Shown in pieces: positions 48,280-60,740 of a DNA stretch of 64,000 nucleotides (positions are counted from its first letter, which is position 1; each line of letters begins with the position of its first letter). Source of the DNA: Heliocidaris erythrogramma (taxonomy: Eukaryota > Echinodermata > Echinoidea > Camarodonta > Echinometridae); assembly GCA_025617745.1 (NCBI GenBank), contig CM046859.1, forward strand, positions 22,816,006 to 22,880,005, given 5' to 3'. The position numbers and the translations under genes were made by a program. The notes below the pieces were generated by a model. It worked only from the letters and a program-made list of their open reading frames with translations, was not told the origin of the DNA and did no database searches.

Positions 48280-48523
48280 CATAGGCGGACACAGAAGAGG
48301 GACCCGAGGGTCCAAACCCCCTCCCGCTTTCCTTACTCTTTAGAGGATTATGGAGTAAAAGGGCGCCTGAAATATGTGATATCATTTGGGTTTTAATTGT
48401 GCCCCCCCCCCCTTTACCAATTTTACAACAGCCAGTATCCGCCCCTGGGCGGCGACGTAGGTGGAGGGTCGCCTTATCAAAATGTTTGGCCCCTCCTGAG
48501 GCCAAGGTCTGGATACGCCACTG
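48280..48523. mobile_element. CATAGGCGG-family element followed by a second partial one
   Basis: CATAGGCGGACACAG at 48280 pairs with CAGTATCCGCCCCTG ending at 48447, giving a 168-bp element with C11 at 48402-48412. It is followed directly by GGCGGCGACGTAGGTGG, ending in GGATACGCCACTG at 48523, the right terminus of another member. Confidence 0.55.
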
Positions 48524-50604
48524 TCGGGACATGATTAGCGATTCGTTGTTGGTGGTAATGGAATCCAGCCTGACATTGGTGGAGGGTCGCCTTACCATAT
48601 TGTTGGTGGCTCGTTGAATGTGAATGAGGTAACTGGTGCGTGCCTGCTTCGGTTAACCTCACCTTTAATTGAGCAGAGACTGGTATTATGCAGGACTTCG
48701 TGGGGAGATGAGGAGGAAGAGGTAGAGAGAGTAGACCGTAGAGAGAGAGAGAGAAAAAAAAAAGAGTGTCTGTACGGTCGAGAGTGGGATAGAGATTAAT
48801 ATAGAAAGGGGAGTTTGGAGGAAGAGGGAGAGGGAGAGTGATAGATTGAGAGGAGAGAAAGTGGACAGAGATATAGAGAGTGGAGGGATGAACAGACAGA
48901 AATGAGAGATATCTAGATAGAGTGAGGGGATGGAAAGAGAAAGAAAGGGGGCAAAATGGACATGGAGGGAGGGAGGGGAGAGAAGGATATAATGTGGAAA
49001 AAATAGAGGGTGAGGTGAAAGAAGGAAAGAGAAAAGAGGAGATGGGTGATCGAGATGAAGAGAGAAAGGTGAAACAGGCGATAAAATCGAGACTGATAAA
49101 CGTTTGAAATGACGACACGGAGTGTTGGAAAATCAGACAAGACAGAGACGAAAGGAAAGGAAGTCGAAAGTCGAAAGGAAGAGTTATACCGACAGACACA
49201 GATTGGAGAGAGAGAGAGAGAGAGAGATATCGACTAAGAGAAAGTGATAAGGAGAGAGGGGGTCGGGATAAAAGGGCTTATTGATGTAAAGGGGGAATTT
49301 GAACTGTAATGTAGACCGACATGATGAGGGAATAACATAGACAAAATGATGGCTATGACGAAAGCAAGTGAAGTGAATGATAAATATATAGTATAGATAG
49401 TAGGATGAAGGATGAGGAGAGGCAATCGATACGGGATAGGTTACTATATACCCAACGGCTTCAGGGACAAAAGAACATGAAGGGAGTATATATATCCTTG
49501 CCCTAAGTTGAAATATAACATAAATGACTATAGTCCATAGTTGATACTCCGAAACAAACATGGAGGTTTATACAAGAACACTTTTTAATCAAACTTATCT
49601 AAATATGAAAGAAATATGAATCGTTACGATGTTGATGATTGTAAATTTTATTTTATTTTCATGAGATACGAAGTGCACGACAATAAATAACATACAATTC
49701 ACTATACGATACAAGTAATATTTGAAATGAGTACAAACAACAGTATCACAGAAATTAGACAACATTTGGGGGATGATTGTTCTTGTAACAGGCTTATCAA
49801 CATTAAACATCTTTCCTCATCACAAGAGACCACAAAGCATTAAACAGTTTTGATATCGTATACGACCAAAAGTATACGGGAAATTCTTGTTGAGAAATGT
49901 AGAACTATTTCCACTAAGAATGTTACTCTACCAGGAATAGACAAAAGATATCTCAACTTGTGTTAACTTTATGATCATCGTTTAATCAAAATCATGTTTA
50001 TATGCGTATTATTCACTAATGCTATCAAGAGTAGATATAGAACTGTTTATTCATGAAAACGCATTATTTAGCTCCATGTCCAACTTATATTTTTTTATAG
50101 TGTAACAAATTATTTCCTACTTGTGCCTTGCTGTTTGACATGTAGAATAAATATAAATGTAAAGAAAAAATAAAATTATAGGCCCATACCTTATCATCCC
50201 AATATGTATTGTCCACAGTATATATAATTTATTGGCTGATTTCGACAAATTGGACATGCACGTTTGGAATGAAATCCTATGATAGCAATGTTCAGTCAAA
50301 ATAAGGTTTGTACTATGGTGTACGTGTGGAGAAAAATAACCCTGATAAGATCAAAAAACGATCGCTACGACTTTCGAAAATCAACTTAAGTGCAATTCAT
50401 ATGCAATTTCAATACCATATTGTATTGTCTATAGAAATCATGTGAGGATTATTTATTGTAATGTTCGCACGTTTAAAAAGGTTTTGCACGAAGCTATTGA
50501 AATTGCCTTAGATTGAGTTCGTTGACGGTCTTTGCGATCGTGTGAATAATTAGTGGAAATCACTTTTTTAATAGCATGTAAAAAGTAGCACGTAGTAGAT
50601 AATA
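48524..50604. other. Purine tract, then AT-rich non-coding stretch
   Basis: From about 48705 to 49290 the plus strand is strongly GA-rich, with (GA)11 at 49206-49227. It makes a 240-codon minus-strand frame rich in Ser, Leu, Pro and Phe, which is a repeat by-product. The part from 49300 on is AT-rich with no supported exon. Confidence 0.5.
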
Positions 50605-50761
50605 CAGTCAACCCTGTATATAAAGACCACTGTATGGAAGGACAAAGTTCCCTTTGATACAATTTACAATGAGAAACACGATATTAAAAAGAAACCAAAA
50701 AGTGCAGTCTTTATAGACAGGTGTTTTTCTATAAAGGTGGTCGCTGAGGCGGGTTTGACTG
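50605..50761. mobile_element. TA-flanked pogo/mariner-like miniature element
   Basis: It opens CAGTCAACCCTGTATATAAA and closes with the complement of CAGTCAAACCCGCCTCAGC. TA flanks both ends (50603-50604 and 50762-50763). Inside, ATAAAGACCAC and its complement GTGGTC-CTTTATAG continue the arms. It is 157 bp and non-coding. Ends of the form TA-CAGT-AACCC with subterminal AAAGACCAC repeats are common in Tc1/mariner/pogo-related elements. Confidence 0.75.
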
Positions 50762-51651
50762 TACTATCTTACGTAGATATGGAACTGTTTTAAGGAAACA
50801 TGTACACTCTACCTCAAAATACATACACACATTTTAGCCAAAAAAGTGTTTAGCTCCATTAATTATTTAACTGTTGTACTTATCGTTTGACGTACTATTT
50901 CGCTAGATGAATGGTTGCATTTTACATAATCTATTATAATGCCATATTGAATTACACTTTTCGACAAAAGAACCCCCCCCCCCCCCTAAACAAAATAACA
51001 AACATATCGCATTTATCTTTATACGGACGATACCTCGTGTTAAAAATTACGACTTCATTCCACATACTCGGCCATGGTTATGATAATTGGCTCTTCCCTT
51101 TTTAAGTGGCGCATGAAATTAACCGCCATCCTCGCAGACCTAATTTTCAGTCATGCTCCTAAAGAGAAGATAATTGATGAGCCGAGTAAAAACTATTAAG
51201 TTACTGGTGGAGTGAAATTTATTCGGCCATCATGATTTTCCGGCATTGAATTTGAGTATTTAAATTCAGCAACAAGTTGTATTTACCGCAGACAATCATC
51301 ATCATGCCGCCCGGTCATGCCGTTTAAGCTGTGGTGAAATAAAGTGCATGTAGTTGGCGGTCACGTCCATGAAACATAGTGCACATCATATTCTTGCGCA
51401 GCCATGTTGGCATGTTCGATCGGCAATAAGGTCACATGATGTCTCGCTGAAAAGTCTAGGTGACCTTCTGCATCCTAGGAATAGCAATCGAGGGAGAAAC
51501 TGAAACGTTCCTGATGATGTCTATGCGTGTTTTTTTTAAAATATAATAAATACTCCCTACACTGTCACAAAATGAATCCCCCTCCATCTAAAACAGGGAA
51601 ACTGATCTACTCATACAAACGGGTTAAGTACAAGTATTTCTTTAATAACTA
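50762..51651. other. AT-rich non-coding stretch
   Basis: C14 lies at 50973-50986. No exon, terminal repeat or microsatellite beyond that is seen. Confidence 0.45.
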
Positions 51652-51655
51652 TTAA

Positions 51656-52277
51656 AGGGAAAGTCCCCCCTGAATACAAGCAGAAAAATTAAAGAAACAG
51701 ATCAGGGAGATGTTTCTCAAAGAGTTACGTTTGACTTAAAGTCGCACTTAAATTCCTACTTGCGTGCGGTATATGACACATCACCGCATTGGTCAGACCA
51801 TGCTCAAGGGACGCGCTCTATTGGGTAATCTACGAATGAGATTACGTGTTTAATACCGGATGCGCATTTCAGATTTAAATCTTTGTGAAACACCCCCAAG
51901 GGTTGTGCAATATACGATAAGAAATAAGAAAGTTATGAATTTTTAAAGCTGTAATCAATTAAATACAAATAAAAATCTGTGACTAACTTGCGAGCTCCTC
52001 TCCCATTCGCCCTGTACCAAAAAATCATTAATTTCAATTTTTCTCTTAAGAAAATATGAAATCATACATGCACCTTAGATATAATAATTACTCATATGTT
52101 TTACAACGTACTGAGCAAATATGAGGGGAGCTCGCAAGATACGTCACGGAGTTGCCAATTTATGTTTGATTGATTACAACTTCAAAAAATGTCATAACTT
52201 TTTTATTTCTTATCGGATTTTGCTCTTATTTTTTCTTTATTTATTCGAATCAACTTAATACCAGTGTGGACTTTCCC
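51656..52277. mobile_element. TTAA-flanked element, AGTCCACC-type termini, copy 2, with nested element
   Basis: TTAA at 51652-51655 precedes AGGGAAAGTCCCCCC, and TGTGGACTTTCCC precedes TTAA at 52278-52281. The interior matches copy 1 (26589-27122), for example AAGAAATAAGAAAGTTATGA and AAGATACGTCACGGAGTTGC. It differs by about 190 bp inserted between AACAGATCAGGGA and TTGTGCAATATA, which is a separate element listed next. Confidence 0.85.
51709..51898. mobile_element. Nested element with TGTTTCnCAAAGA termini
   Basis: ATGTTTCTCAAAGAGTTACG on the left pairs with the complement of the right end, GGGGTGTTTCACAAAGATTT. The interior GACTTAAAGTCGCACTTAAA and CGCATTGGTCAGACCATGC is absent from the corresponding place in the sister host element at 26589-27122. 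The empty site in that copy shows this is a later insertion. It is non-coding. Confidence 0.75.
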
Positions 52278-52281
52278 TTAA

Positions 52282-52853
52282 AATGACAATGGATGATTTC
52301 ATGTGATTGCAGACAGATGTCATTTTTAATGTTTTACATAGTATTGGTCGTGGTGAAAAATGTATCTTGTGATGTCTTAGTGAGGTCATTTGTTTAGTGG
52401 ATAAAAAAGATATCCTTGGTTATTCTATTAAGAACTCTCTTAATTTATTCCTGACCCCATTTTAATCTCTCCCATTAGCTCATCCCTTTATGACTTCCAC
52501 GCTGCACTTTTTCCAGTAAATGTCATTTCATAATTACATCACATTCATGTTTAATGGTCTAGTGATTTGTTTATTGGCCTTCGTTGCCATGACACTCTGA
52601 ACTTGAAATATTGGATGATAAATATGTGCAATAATAAGGCGTTAAAACCACCCATCAATAATTTTAGCTTGGGGTTGTTCACATTGTCTTTATTCTCGAT
52701 GCTCCATCTGATACTTCGACTCGAGTGCACTGCTTGCTCTCTTTCCGTATGCATCAAAAGCATCACACCAAGGCGCATTCCTCTCCAAATGACTGTCACG
52801 CACTTGGATGGAGCAGGGCTTCAAAGATCACTACGACTAATCAATTGCCATTA
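52282..52853. other. Non-coding stretch
   Basis: The sequence is of average composition. Overlapping frames at 52551-52854 on both strands have no recognisable domain. Confidence 0.4.
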
Positions 52854-53227
52854 AAGGCCAAGTCACACTATGACAATTTTTCCCGAACCACAACGATCTA
52901 ATGCATTTCTTTGTCATATAGCCCTCTCACTTCTCGCTGATATTGGACCAGAACCGCAACCTTATAGTACTACTCTCGTATGAAACAATATTTGTGAATA
53001 AGGATGAAGTGAACGATGCGCTATAGGGAAAACTATCCGTAAAAGAACGAACCAACAAGAATCACAACGATTCAGAACGTCCACATGACCTTTTTTTCCA
53101 TGAACGCCAGATCGCAGTATTATATTTCAAATTTACTTTAAAGAGAGGAGGAGATGTGACTAAACAATGTACCATAATTATCGTTTGGGGTTTAGTTAAA
53201 GAGATCGCCGTCATGTGACCGGGCCTT
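52854..53227. mobile_element. Element with AAGGCCnnGTCACA termini
   Basis: AAAGGCCAAGTCACACTATG on the left pairs with the complement of the right end, CAAGGCCCGGTCACATGACG. The interior is non-coding. The plan (short GC-rich end, then CACAC-type box) recalls the family at 7025-7440, but I see no sequence match inside. Confidence 0.55.
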
Positions 53228-53751
53228 GAAGTAAGGTGCGCTCTTTGGATGCCCGTCGATACCTGAACACATGTAGCGAGTTCCATCAACGTTTGGCAGA
53301 TTTGGTTTGGTGGTGGGGAAAGATTCGCAGGTTGATTAAACTTACGACAGAATAGTTAACGCATCATCCGAGAGCTCTGCATAGCATTATCACGCGTGGC
53401 CCCACTTATACAGTTTATAGTTTAATCCAGCTTCGTTTACGATTCGGGTAACAATTAAACCCACCTTTGAATTCAACATAACAATAGCTATCTGCTCAAA
53501 ACGGAAATTTATATGACTTTCGATTATTTGCATGTATACGTTTTAGCTAGTCAAAAGTGCAATGCTGTAAGCGTGGAATGTAACCAGTGATCCTTGTCAT
53601 TGTCATTTCAAGGAAGTTATTCCATTTAAAGATAAAGTTGGTCCTGGTCATGCAATTACTCTGTGAAAGAAACTCAAAGCAATTGTGAAAGGTTGATGAT
53701 GTCTATATAAGAATTTGTGTATACTAATGAGGTTTTAGAATCATCAGAATT
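53228..53751. other. AT-rich non-coding stretch
   Basis: No repeat or exon is visible in this segment. Confidence 0.4.
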
Positions 53752-53998
53752 ATAAGAAATTGAACCAATCTCGCTGAAAAGCACATGCAATGCACACAGA
53801 AATTGGCATATGGGACTGCACACACATGTGGCATGAGTGTTCGACCCGAACACTTCAGCTATTTCTCATCATTATATCGAATACGCGGGCAATCCTTATC
53901 TGGGGATATTTCTTTTATGTTCTTCCATACTGACATAAAAGGGATGTGAAAGCTCAACAATTATTTTTCACCTTTCCCAGAACTCAATCTTCTCTTTA
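53752..53998 (-). repeat. Interspersed repeat, copy related to 8541-8750
   Basis: The minus strand carries TTCTGGGAAAGGTGAAAAAT, GAAATAGCTGAAGTGTTCGG, ATGCCACATGTGTGTGCAGT and TGTGCATTGCATGTGC in the same order as the plus strand at 8541-8750, with indels between the blocks. Confidence 0.6.
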
Positions 53999-55655
53999 AA
54001 GCATACTAATTGGTATTAGCTTTGACTTGATAAAATATGGTTGCTATTGCATCGGTTACTTTAATTCTAGTTTGCATCACTGTCAACCTAAAGTAGACAG
54101 TAAGATTGCGGAACAAATTGTGTTTCTGATTTCTCCTCAGTCATGGATAAACCTTTCAGACCTCTCTATTCAGTTAGATAAATCATTGCCTGTATATATC
54201 TGACAGTTTCTGTAAGAGCGCTATAGATATCGCAATAAAAAGGGGGACATGAATAGTAGGAGATGTTTTTCAGTCTTTTCCAGTCAATCGATATCAACTA
54301 TTAGAGAGGTTGAGCACATCATGGCAAACTGGGGCTTGAAGGGTTAAGGGAAGTTAAGAAGTGCTTATTGATGATTGGATGTTTGGTTGTATGACGAGTG
54401 TTTAACACGCATTCTTGAAGCCAATGGGGGACAACGTCGTTTCCTTTCACCAAGTTTTCACTCTCGTATCTCCTTCAACGTGCTCCACCAGAGGTCTAAG
54501 AGAAAGTGATGTGTTTAATGGGACATGTCATTAAAAAGGACGGCTACGTCATGGATAGACAATGAGCTGAAGTTAATATTCTTTCGAGCTTCGAGGAAGA
54601 TCTGAACGTTTTATTTTTGTAAGGGATTCGCAGCAACACGTTTTTCTTCCGCAGATCACTCGGAGCTCGCAAATGATCTTTATGGATTATCTTTTGAATG
54701 TGAAGCAGTCCTCACTTTCATCAATTTGATGACATGACAGTGGATTGTAGAGGGAGCATCCCAGATCGAGCCGCATTAACCTCGACAGTCCTGCATTAAC
54801 CCAGTGATGAATTAATGCCTGTTTCCTGATATCCTGGCGTCCATATTACCTTACCTCATAATACCACGCGACATTTTCATTTCCACTCTCGCATTTATAT
54901 GGTGCGAACTCGGCCAAAGTGGACATTTCGTTCTGGTCGTCTGCACTGCATTCATGACGTTGGGTGGATACTTTGTTTATGGTATGGTGAGCGATCATGA
55001 CATGAAATTGTTCTGTTGACAAGCCAAAGGGAATATCCTGATGATGTGTGATGAGCGATAATCGGGTGGAATAGATAATGGATGATACTCCTATGATCAT
55101 GACGGATCACTTTGCCTGCATGCTGTCAGACTGAGGGTCCTTGATAAGCCTATATCACTACACGTTTAGCGAATGCTTTACTGGATATTACTGGGATATG
55201 CATCAGTAGATTGATTTAGGATTGTAAACATTTTGGAATACGGGCGACGTATCTAGGCTGCAGAAGGTATTATGTTGTCTCCTCCATTATCTTAAATTGA
55301 TAAGCCTGTAGAGATTTTGTTCTTCTTCACTTCTGTTTTCGTCACATTACAGAAGGATTTCTTCGGACTCACTTGTCTGCTATTTCTCCATCTCGCAATT
55401 TATGTGTGCTTTATTCTTACGATTCCTCTTTTAATAATTTGTCCATTCCTCCATCGTAGACGTGACAAATAGAAAAATATATCATGCTTCCCTTCTTTAT
55501 TTCGTCACATCACAGAACTATCTCTTCTGGCGCACTGCCACTTTCCATCTTGCAATTTTTTTGAAATTTTATACTGTCCCAAATAACTTTTCACCATACT
55601 TGCACCATTTCACATGAGCTCATGCGCCATTTTATTTATCTCTTTTAATTCCTGG
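53999..55655. other. Non-coding stretch, one weak exon-like piece
   Basis: At about 54655 a good acceptor (TTTTTCTTCCGCAG) is followed by 25-26 open codons in two frames and then stops, with no homology. The rest is of average composition. Confidence 0.4.
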
Positions 55656-55905
55656 CACTGGCGAATTTAAATAGGGGCACAACCCGCTTTACCCCCTTTG
55701 AAAGATTTTGACTCCTTAATTACACAACCACACACGTGTTCCCCTTCTTCATTTTTAATAGACATCTGAAAATACTTTCATACTTGTTAAGTGATTAGTT
55801 TTTTATATGACCGAAAAAATATGATTTTTTTTTTGCTTGTCAGATATTTTCCGTAATTGTGCCCTCTGTTTTTGCCCCCCTCCCCAAATCCCGCATACGC
55901 CTTTG
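55656..55905. mobile_element. CACTGGCG-family element
   Basis: CACTGGCGAATTTAAATAGG on the left pairs loosely with CAAAGGCGTATGCGGGATTT, the complement of the right end. The interior has the family's GGGGCACAACCC on one side and TGCCCCCCTCCCC on the other. Confidence 0.5.
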
Positions 55906-57370
55906 CTATTCCCCATACCCTCACTCAAAAGTAATATTCGGTGCGATTGATCAAACAAACTTACACCTTGTCGTGGGAAGTTCATGTAGCGTTGCTAGCG
56001 GATAGATCCCAGTTCTTAATCCCGTTTACCTAAACCACTTGACCGACATACGCCGATGGTGCCCTAATAATCATGTCGGCATCGGAGAGAATTTCTTAAA
56101 CCGATACACGCGCAGGCGACGGGATGGATATCTCCACGGTGTACCCTCTTTTCCCTAAATTCCTTATTTCCCGAAAGAGTTGATTTCATCGTTTTGCGCA
56201 ATGAGACGTAAAATGGTGCCTCTTTTATCTTACAAGATACACCAAAGCATTGAATGTGTACTCCAAATCTATTAAACTGACCGCTAGAAGTGTGAGGACG
56301 AGGATGCATCTTGTTTTATTTTGTTTAAACATTTAGGGTTAGAAATTAATGAATGGCATGGGCAGACGACAACGTGCCGCCGATATATAGCTTAGACATT
56401 TTACTATACATGTTCTCTGAAGTATATTTTGAGTTTCATTCTATTTTATCAAAATTTTATATTAAAAAAAATCCCATATAAATCAAATGACTAATGAGAG
56501 CAGATATGTATATTATAGTCGATTGAAGCGCACCATAGGAACCAGAAGAAGAAAAAAGTAATATGAAGCTATAATTCCATTATCAGTCAATATAATTACC
56601 TTCCATTTATATGCGAATAGATTAATCATATTAAAGTACGTTAAAAAATCCCATTCATAACTTATCTGGAACGGTAGCTGTTCAAATATTAAAGTTCAAA
56701 GGTTGAGATGTTTAAAAATGCAAAAAGTCTTTCGATTTCATTTTCTAGGCCAAAGCACAACTATTTCATTTTTGATTTCCCATATAGAAATCGGTGATTA
56801 TTCTCCATGGTGATATCCGGGGCAACCTTTCGGGTTTTTCCGAGTCGATTTATTATACGATTGTCATATTCGCCCAATGAAACCATGTAATGGGGTTTGC
56901 ATTGGATCTTTGCACTTGTGGGATTCGACGAACTTTATAAGGTCTAATGCAGAATCAGAATGTTAAAGAACATCTGGCTCAGAATGTGCATGCATGGGTA
57001 TCCCATACAGTAGAATGTAATTTTGTTTTTAACTAGATTTTCATTACGCGTATTAATTTGTTGCAGTCTGTAATTATTTAATCATTAACAACAGAATCTT
57101 CAGGATGAATCATTGCGCGTATTGTGGTGCTCCGTATGTATTTGACTAGCAATAGGCGCGTATGTGGGCGTTTCGTGTGCGTGTTTCGTGAGCATGTGTT
57201 CATTGCATGTTAATGCCCATGTCTATGTGTGGGTGTAGGTATCACTTTTACCTCGTATTAGCATTCAGAAAGAGTGTTTATAAGGGTAAATCATACGAGT
57301 GACATTTTAATAAAGGGTAATTACAGCTTTAATACATGGCACTATTCGAATACACGCATCATGTGTCTTT
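55906..57370. other. AT-rich non-coding stretch
   Basis: No repeat or supported exon is visible. GT/TG-rich sequence near 57160-57240 is too irregular to call. Confidence 0.4.
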
Positions 57371-57614
57371 CTATATACATGTCTTTTTTAATTTGTAAAC
57401 AAATCTTTCGGCATATTACTCCCAGTGTTAAAGATCGTATGCTCGATCTGTAATGAAAAACACAAGTCAAATCCCGCTGGTTCCAATTTTTTCTGACTTG
57501 TGTTTTTCATTACAGATCGAGCATACGATCTTTAACACTGGGAGTAATATGCCGAAAGATTTGTTTACAAATTAAAAATTCCTCCCCAGTCAAGCTTCTT
57601 CGCTATATACATGT
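57371..57614. repeat. Perfect 85-bp inverted repeat inside a 13-bp direct repeat
   Basis: The left arm is 57385-57469 and the right arm 57494-57578. The arms are exact reverse complements over all 85 bases, with a 24-base loop. Outside them CTATATACATGTC occurs at 57371-57383 and again at 57602-57614. That would be a 13-bp target duplication around an inserted piece of about 218 bp, including 23 bases right of the hairpin. The junction of loop and right arm reads TTCTGACTTGTGTTTTTCAT then TACAG, a textbook branch point, pyrimidine tract and acceptor. The right arm then reads 19 codons beginning IEHTIFNTGSN and ending in TAA. Confidence 0.9.
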
Positions 57615-57748
57615 CATGATGAATTTCCCTGTTGTTTTCATACATTATCATTGACACAATGATCCTATCGTAATCAATATTTCATTCATGATATTTACCT
57701 TTGTGTTGCACAATTCCTGCATTTACTATCGGAAGGATGTATATACAG

Positions 57749-57775
57749 TATATATATATATATATATATATATAT
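57749..57775. repeat. (TA)n microsatellite
   Basis: The array contains about 13 TA units. Confidence 0.9.
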
Positions 57776-58068
57776 AATGGTGGTTAACATATTATGTTGA
57801 GGGGATGCACTCAATATCTATCTTGTAAACTATGTTTTCTTTGACAATATGAATGATTTGTTTACATAAGTGTTTTGTTTATAGCATGTATAAATTCTCC
57901 TAATATATACTGTACCACAAATTCTCTTCTATCTTTTCTCAAGGATGGCAATGATAATAATAGTGCTTCATTATCATTTTCAGCATGTTGTTTGGTCTCG
58001 TTCCATTATTCTACGAATTCGTACATAAGCAGCTGATTTAATGCTTTTAATGCATTTTGCGTGTAAAG

Positions 58069-58454
58069 TCCACCGCACACTATACGATCGACTGATGTCC
58101 GATTTATGAAATAGATCGTAATACCATTAAAAACTAATACAATTTACCGGATTCATTTTCTGAAAAATAATTTGAATACTAATCATAGGATTTGGTGTAT
58201 ATACCCGGAATAAGGGCCGAATCAGCTTAAAATCGTAGACAGTTGTAGGACTGCTCTTACGTCACTACGTCGCAGCCGATTTGGCCTTTCCTCCGACTAG
58301 AAAGTTCACAATAGGCCTTTCTTCGATTTTAATATTTGTATGACTATTCAGAACCTACTAGTATATCAAATATATTTGATGTGTTTAAATGTTTATGACA
58401 AATGTTATTACATTTTCTTTCCAAATTGCAGACTGATCGTATAGTGTGCAGTGG
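58069..58454. mobile_element. Inverted-terminus element, GCGCACACTATACGATC family, copy 2
   Basis: The left terminus TCCACCGCACACTATACGAT pairs with the complement of the right end, CCACTGCACACTATACGATC. The interior shares TTACGTCACTACG and TGACTATTCAGAAC-type segments with copy 1 at 7025-7440. It is non-coding. Confidence 0.75.
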
Positions 58455-59418
58455 CGTTAATTATACGTGGGTAAAAGAAGGTTTAATTATTAATTCATGG
58501 TCTTTTGTACATAGGGTAAACGACACATGTGACTTTTGTAACGTACATATCATTAAGTCAAATTCGTCGTCGATACTGGCAAAGTATGCTTGGAAATACA
58601 TATGTGAGTCGAAATACTAGTATTTTTTATTTTATCCGATCGATCAATATCTCATCACACGTGGCATTTGAAATATATTACGGTAGTGCACCATGCAATC
58701 CAATTAGGTCAGTGTCGGGCATGTAACTGTTGAATGGTTGCTACAAGTCGAGAAATGAAAGAATGAATGAATAATTTCATAATACTGCAGAAATCTGCCA
58801 TGAACATATACAATTGGTGAGCATACATCGTTCATAATTTCGAATACAGATATCATAATCAATAGCAATTCCAATGTACATATAGTCAAAAGTGAAAAAT
58901 TTACATAAGTCAATAGAAAAAAGCAGTATCATGGGAGAACCTAAGGAAAAGCACAGCTTGTTAAAACTAGGTTCCCCAATAACAGAGAGAATTACGAAAT
59001 ACATGTATGTAATTATGTATACATAAAAGGACTTATATAAGACTTATATAGTGCAGGAGAAATGTTTTCCCCATCGGTTGCTGCAATGTTGTGAACCACA
59101 TAAAGCTTTATCTGTTGATATATTTTTGCGATCGGATTAGTTAGGATATATTTAGTGTAGGAGGATACCAGTATTCAAAAGAAAGCAACATTTCCTCGAC
59201 CAAATCTAATTCTGTGGCTCACGTAGATTGTGAGTAGTTTATTTATTAAAATAGAATCAATTATCCCCCTTTCCTCCGATTTAACATCCAAGATGTGTTT
59301 TTTGGTACTACAGCGTACCCGCGCTCAGAATTGCCGTGGTAGTGGGGGAGATTGCCTCTTTGTTTGCCTTTTTCGTTGCGTTTTTCGGTATAAATGACAA
59401 TGTATAATCACAAAGAAA
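58455..59418. other. AT-rich non-coding stretch
   Basis: Short overlapping frames on both strands at 58402-59004 show no recognisable domain. No repeats are visible. Confidence 0.4.
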
Positions 59419-59503
59419 ATATCGTCAGCCCTATGCCAAAAGGGCCTTAAGGCCATAGACTTTATACAGTGATAAGGCCCTTTTGGCATAAGGCCGACGA
59501 TAT
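59419..59503. repeat. 31-bp-arm palindrome
   Basis: The left arm 59419-59449 (ATATCGTCAGCCCTATGCCA then AAAGGGCCTTA) and the right arm 59473-59503 pair with two mismatches around a 23-base spacer. The piece stands alone and resembles a minimal foldback element or a hairpin RNA. Confidence 0.8.
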
Positions 59504-60558
59504 ATAAATTCTTCGTGGCCATCTGTTGATAGAGTACAGACTTATGATGTAAGTGAATTTAAAAGTTATTTAGAAATTGTACTTTGTAAGAATCATACTA
59601 ATATCTGTGGACTTAAAATGGATAACATTAACGGGGAAAACAACTCAGAACTATTGGGTTATTCAACAATCCTCAAGTTTCTTCAACTTTGAACGAGCTG
59701 CATTGATTCTGATGCCACGATTTAAAAAAAAAAAGGCCCCCCCAAAAATGTTAAAAACCTTATTCAAACGGCACATATTTCAGAACTAATGTTTGCTTCT
59801 ATTATCAATAATTCCTGATGTTCTTAATTATGATTAGATTTGACGAGGTATGATGGTTTATCCAGGCTGTTTTAAATTCTTCTCTGATAATGAAGAGTTT
59901 CGTTTTTTCCCCCATTACCACTTGTTCTTTTGTTTGTATTTGGATAAACGCATTGTAATTGGGGATATAAACGGCAAGGCTTGCGTTATGTGCGCTTCTT
60001 ACAAACATATAACGAAGGATATCATAATGTGGTGGTATATTATGACGAATTCATCTTCCATTAAAATGTAATCCGAAAAAGTAGCAGTAGCGTGTGTGGG
60101 TGGCACTTAAAATTTAGACACTTAAGGGCTGGATTTATTGTTTATTGATGAGCATTAACGGGTATGAGTGACACAGAGTAAATACCAGCAGAAGTTAATG
60201 TTAGTGATTAGTTTTTACTTTTAACTCAGGATTTTATGTACTAGAACTTTTTGAAACGCGTGGAATGGAACGAAGTGAATGTATATAGGTGAATTAAACA
60301 AGATTAATAAGCTTACAGTTTTATTATTGTGATGCTTAATGTTATATTATAATCAATAATAGATGTTGTTTGTGATTATATTAATAATGATAATCAACAT
60401 ACAAGGTGGCACTGGTAACGATATGCCGTGGTCCTTTCAAAGAAAATATATTAATAATGAATGCATTGATTAATAAATAGCAGTAGTACTATAATAACTA
60501 AAGCAGAAAGTACAGTGTGGTAGTAATAGCGTCAATAGTAAAAGCAGTGGTAGTAGTG

Positions 60559-60595
<37 letters not shown>

Positions 60596-60740
60596 AAGAA
60601 GAAGAAGAAAAAGAAAAAGAAGAAAAAGAATTATTAGCAGAAGTATAGTAATGATAATGATATCAGTAGTAGTAGTTAGTAATAGTAGAGGTAGTAAATG
60701 ATGTAAATGTTGTAGTAGCAGAGATAGAAGAATAACAGTA
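59504..60740. other. AT-rich non-coding stretch ending in trinucleotide repeats
   Basis: Imperfect AGT/AGA triplets fill about 60535-60725; a Leu-rich minus-strand frame is their translation. No exon is supported. Confidence 0.5.

Noticed and set aside
48477-49199. 240-codon minus-strand open frame, the longest in the window
   Set aside because: It is the translation of a GA-rich purine tract and is dominated by Ser, Leu, Pro and Phe. It has no domain and no splice or promoter context.
54655-54738. Open piece after the strong acceptor TTTTTCTTCCGCAG
   Set aside because: Two frames stay open for only about 25 codons, there is no recognisable protein, and no downstream polyadenylation context is clear.
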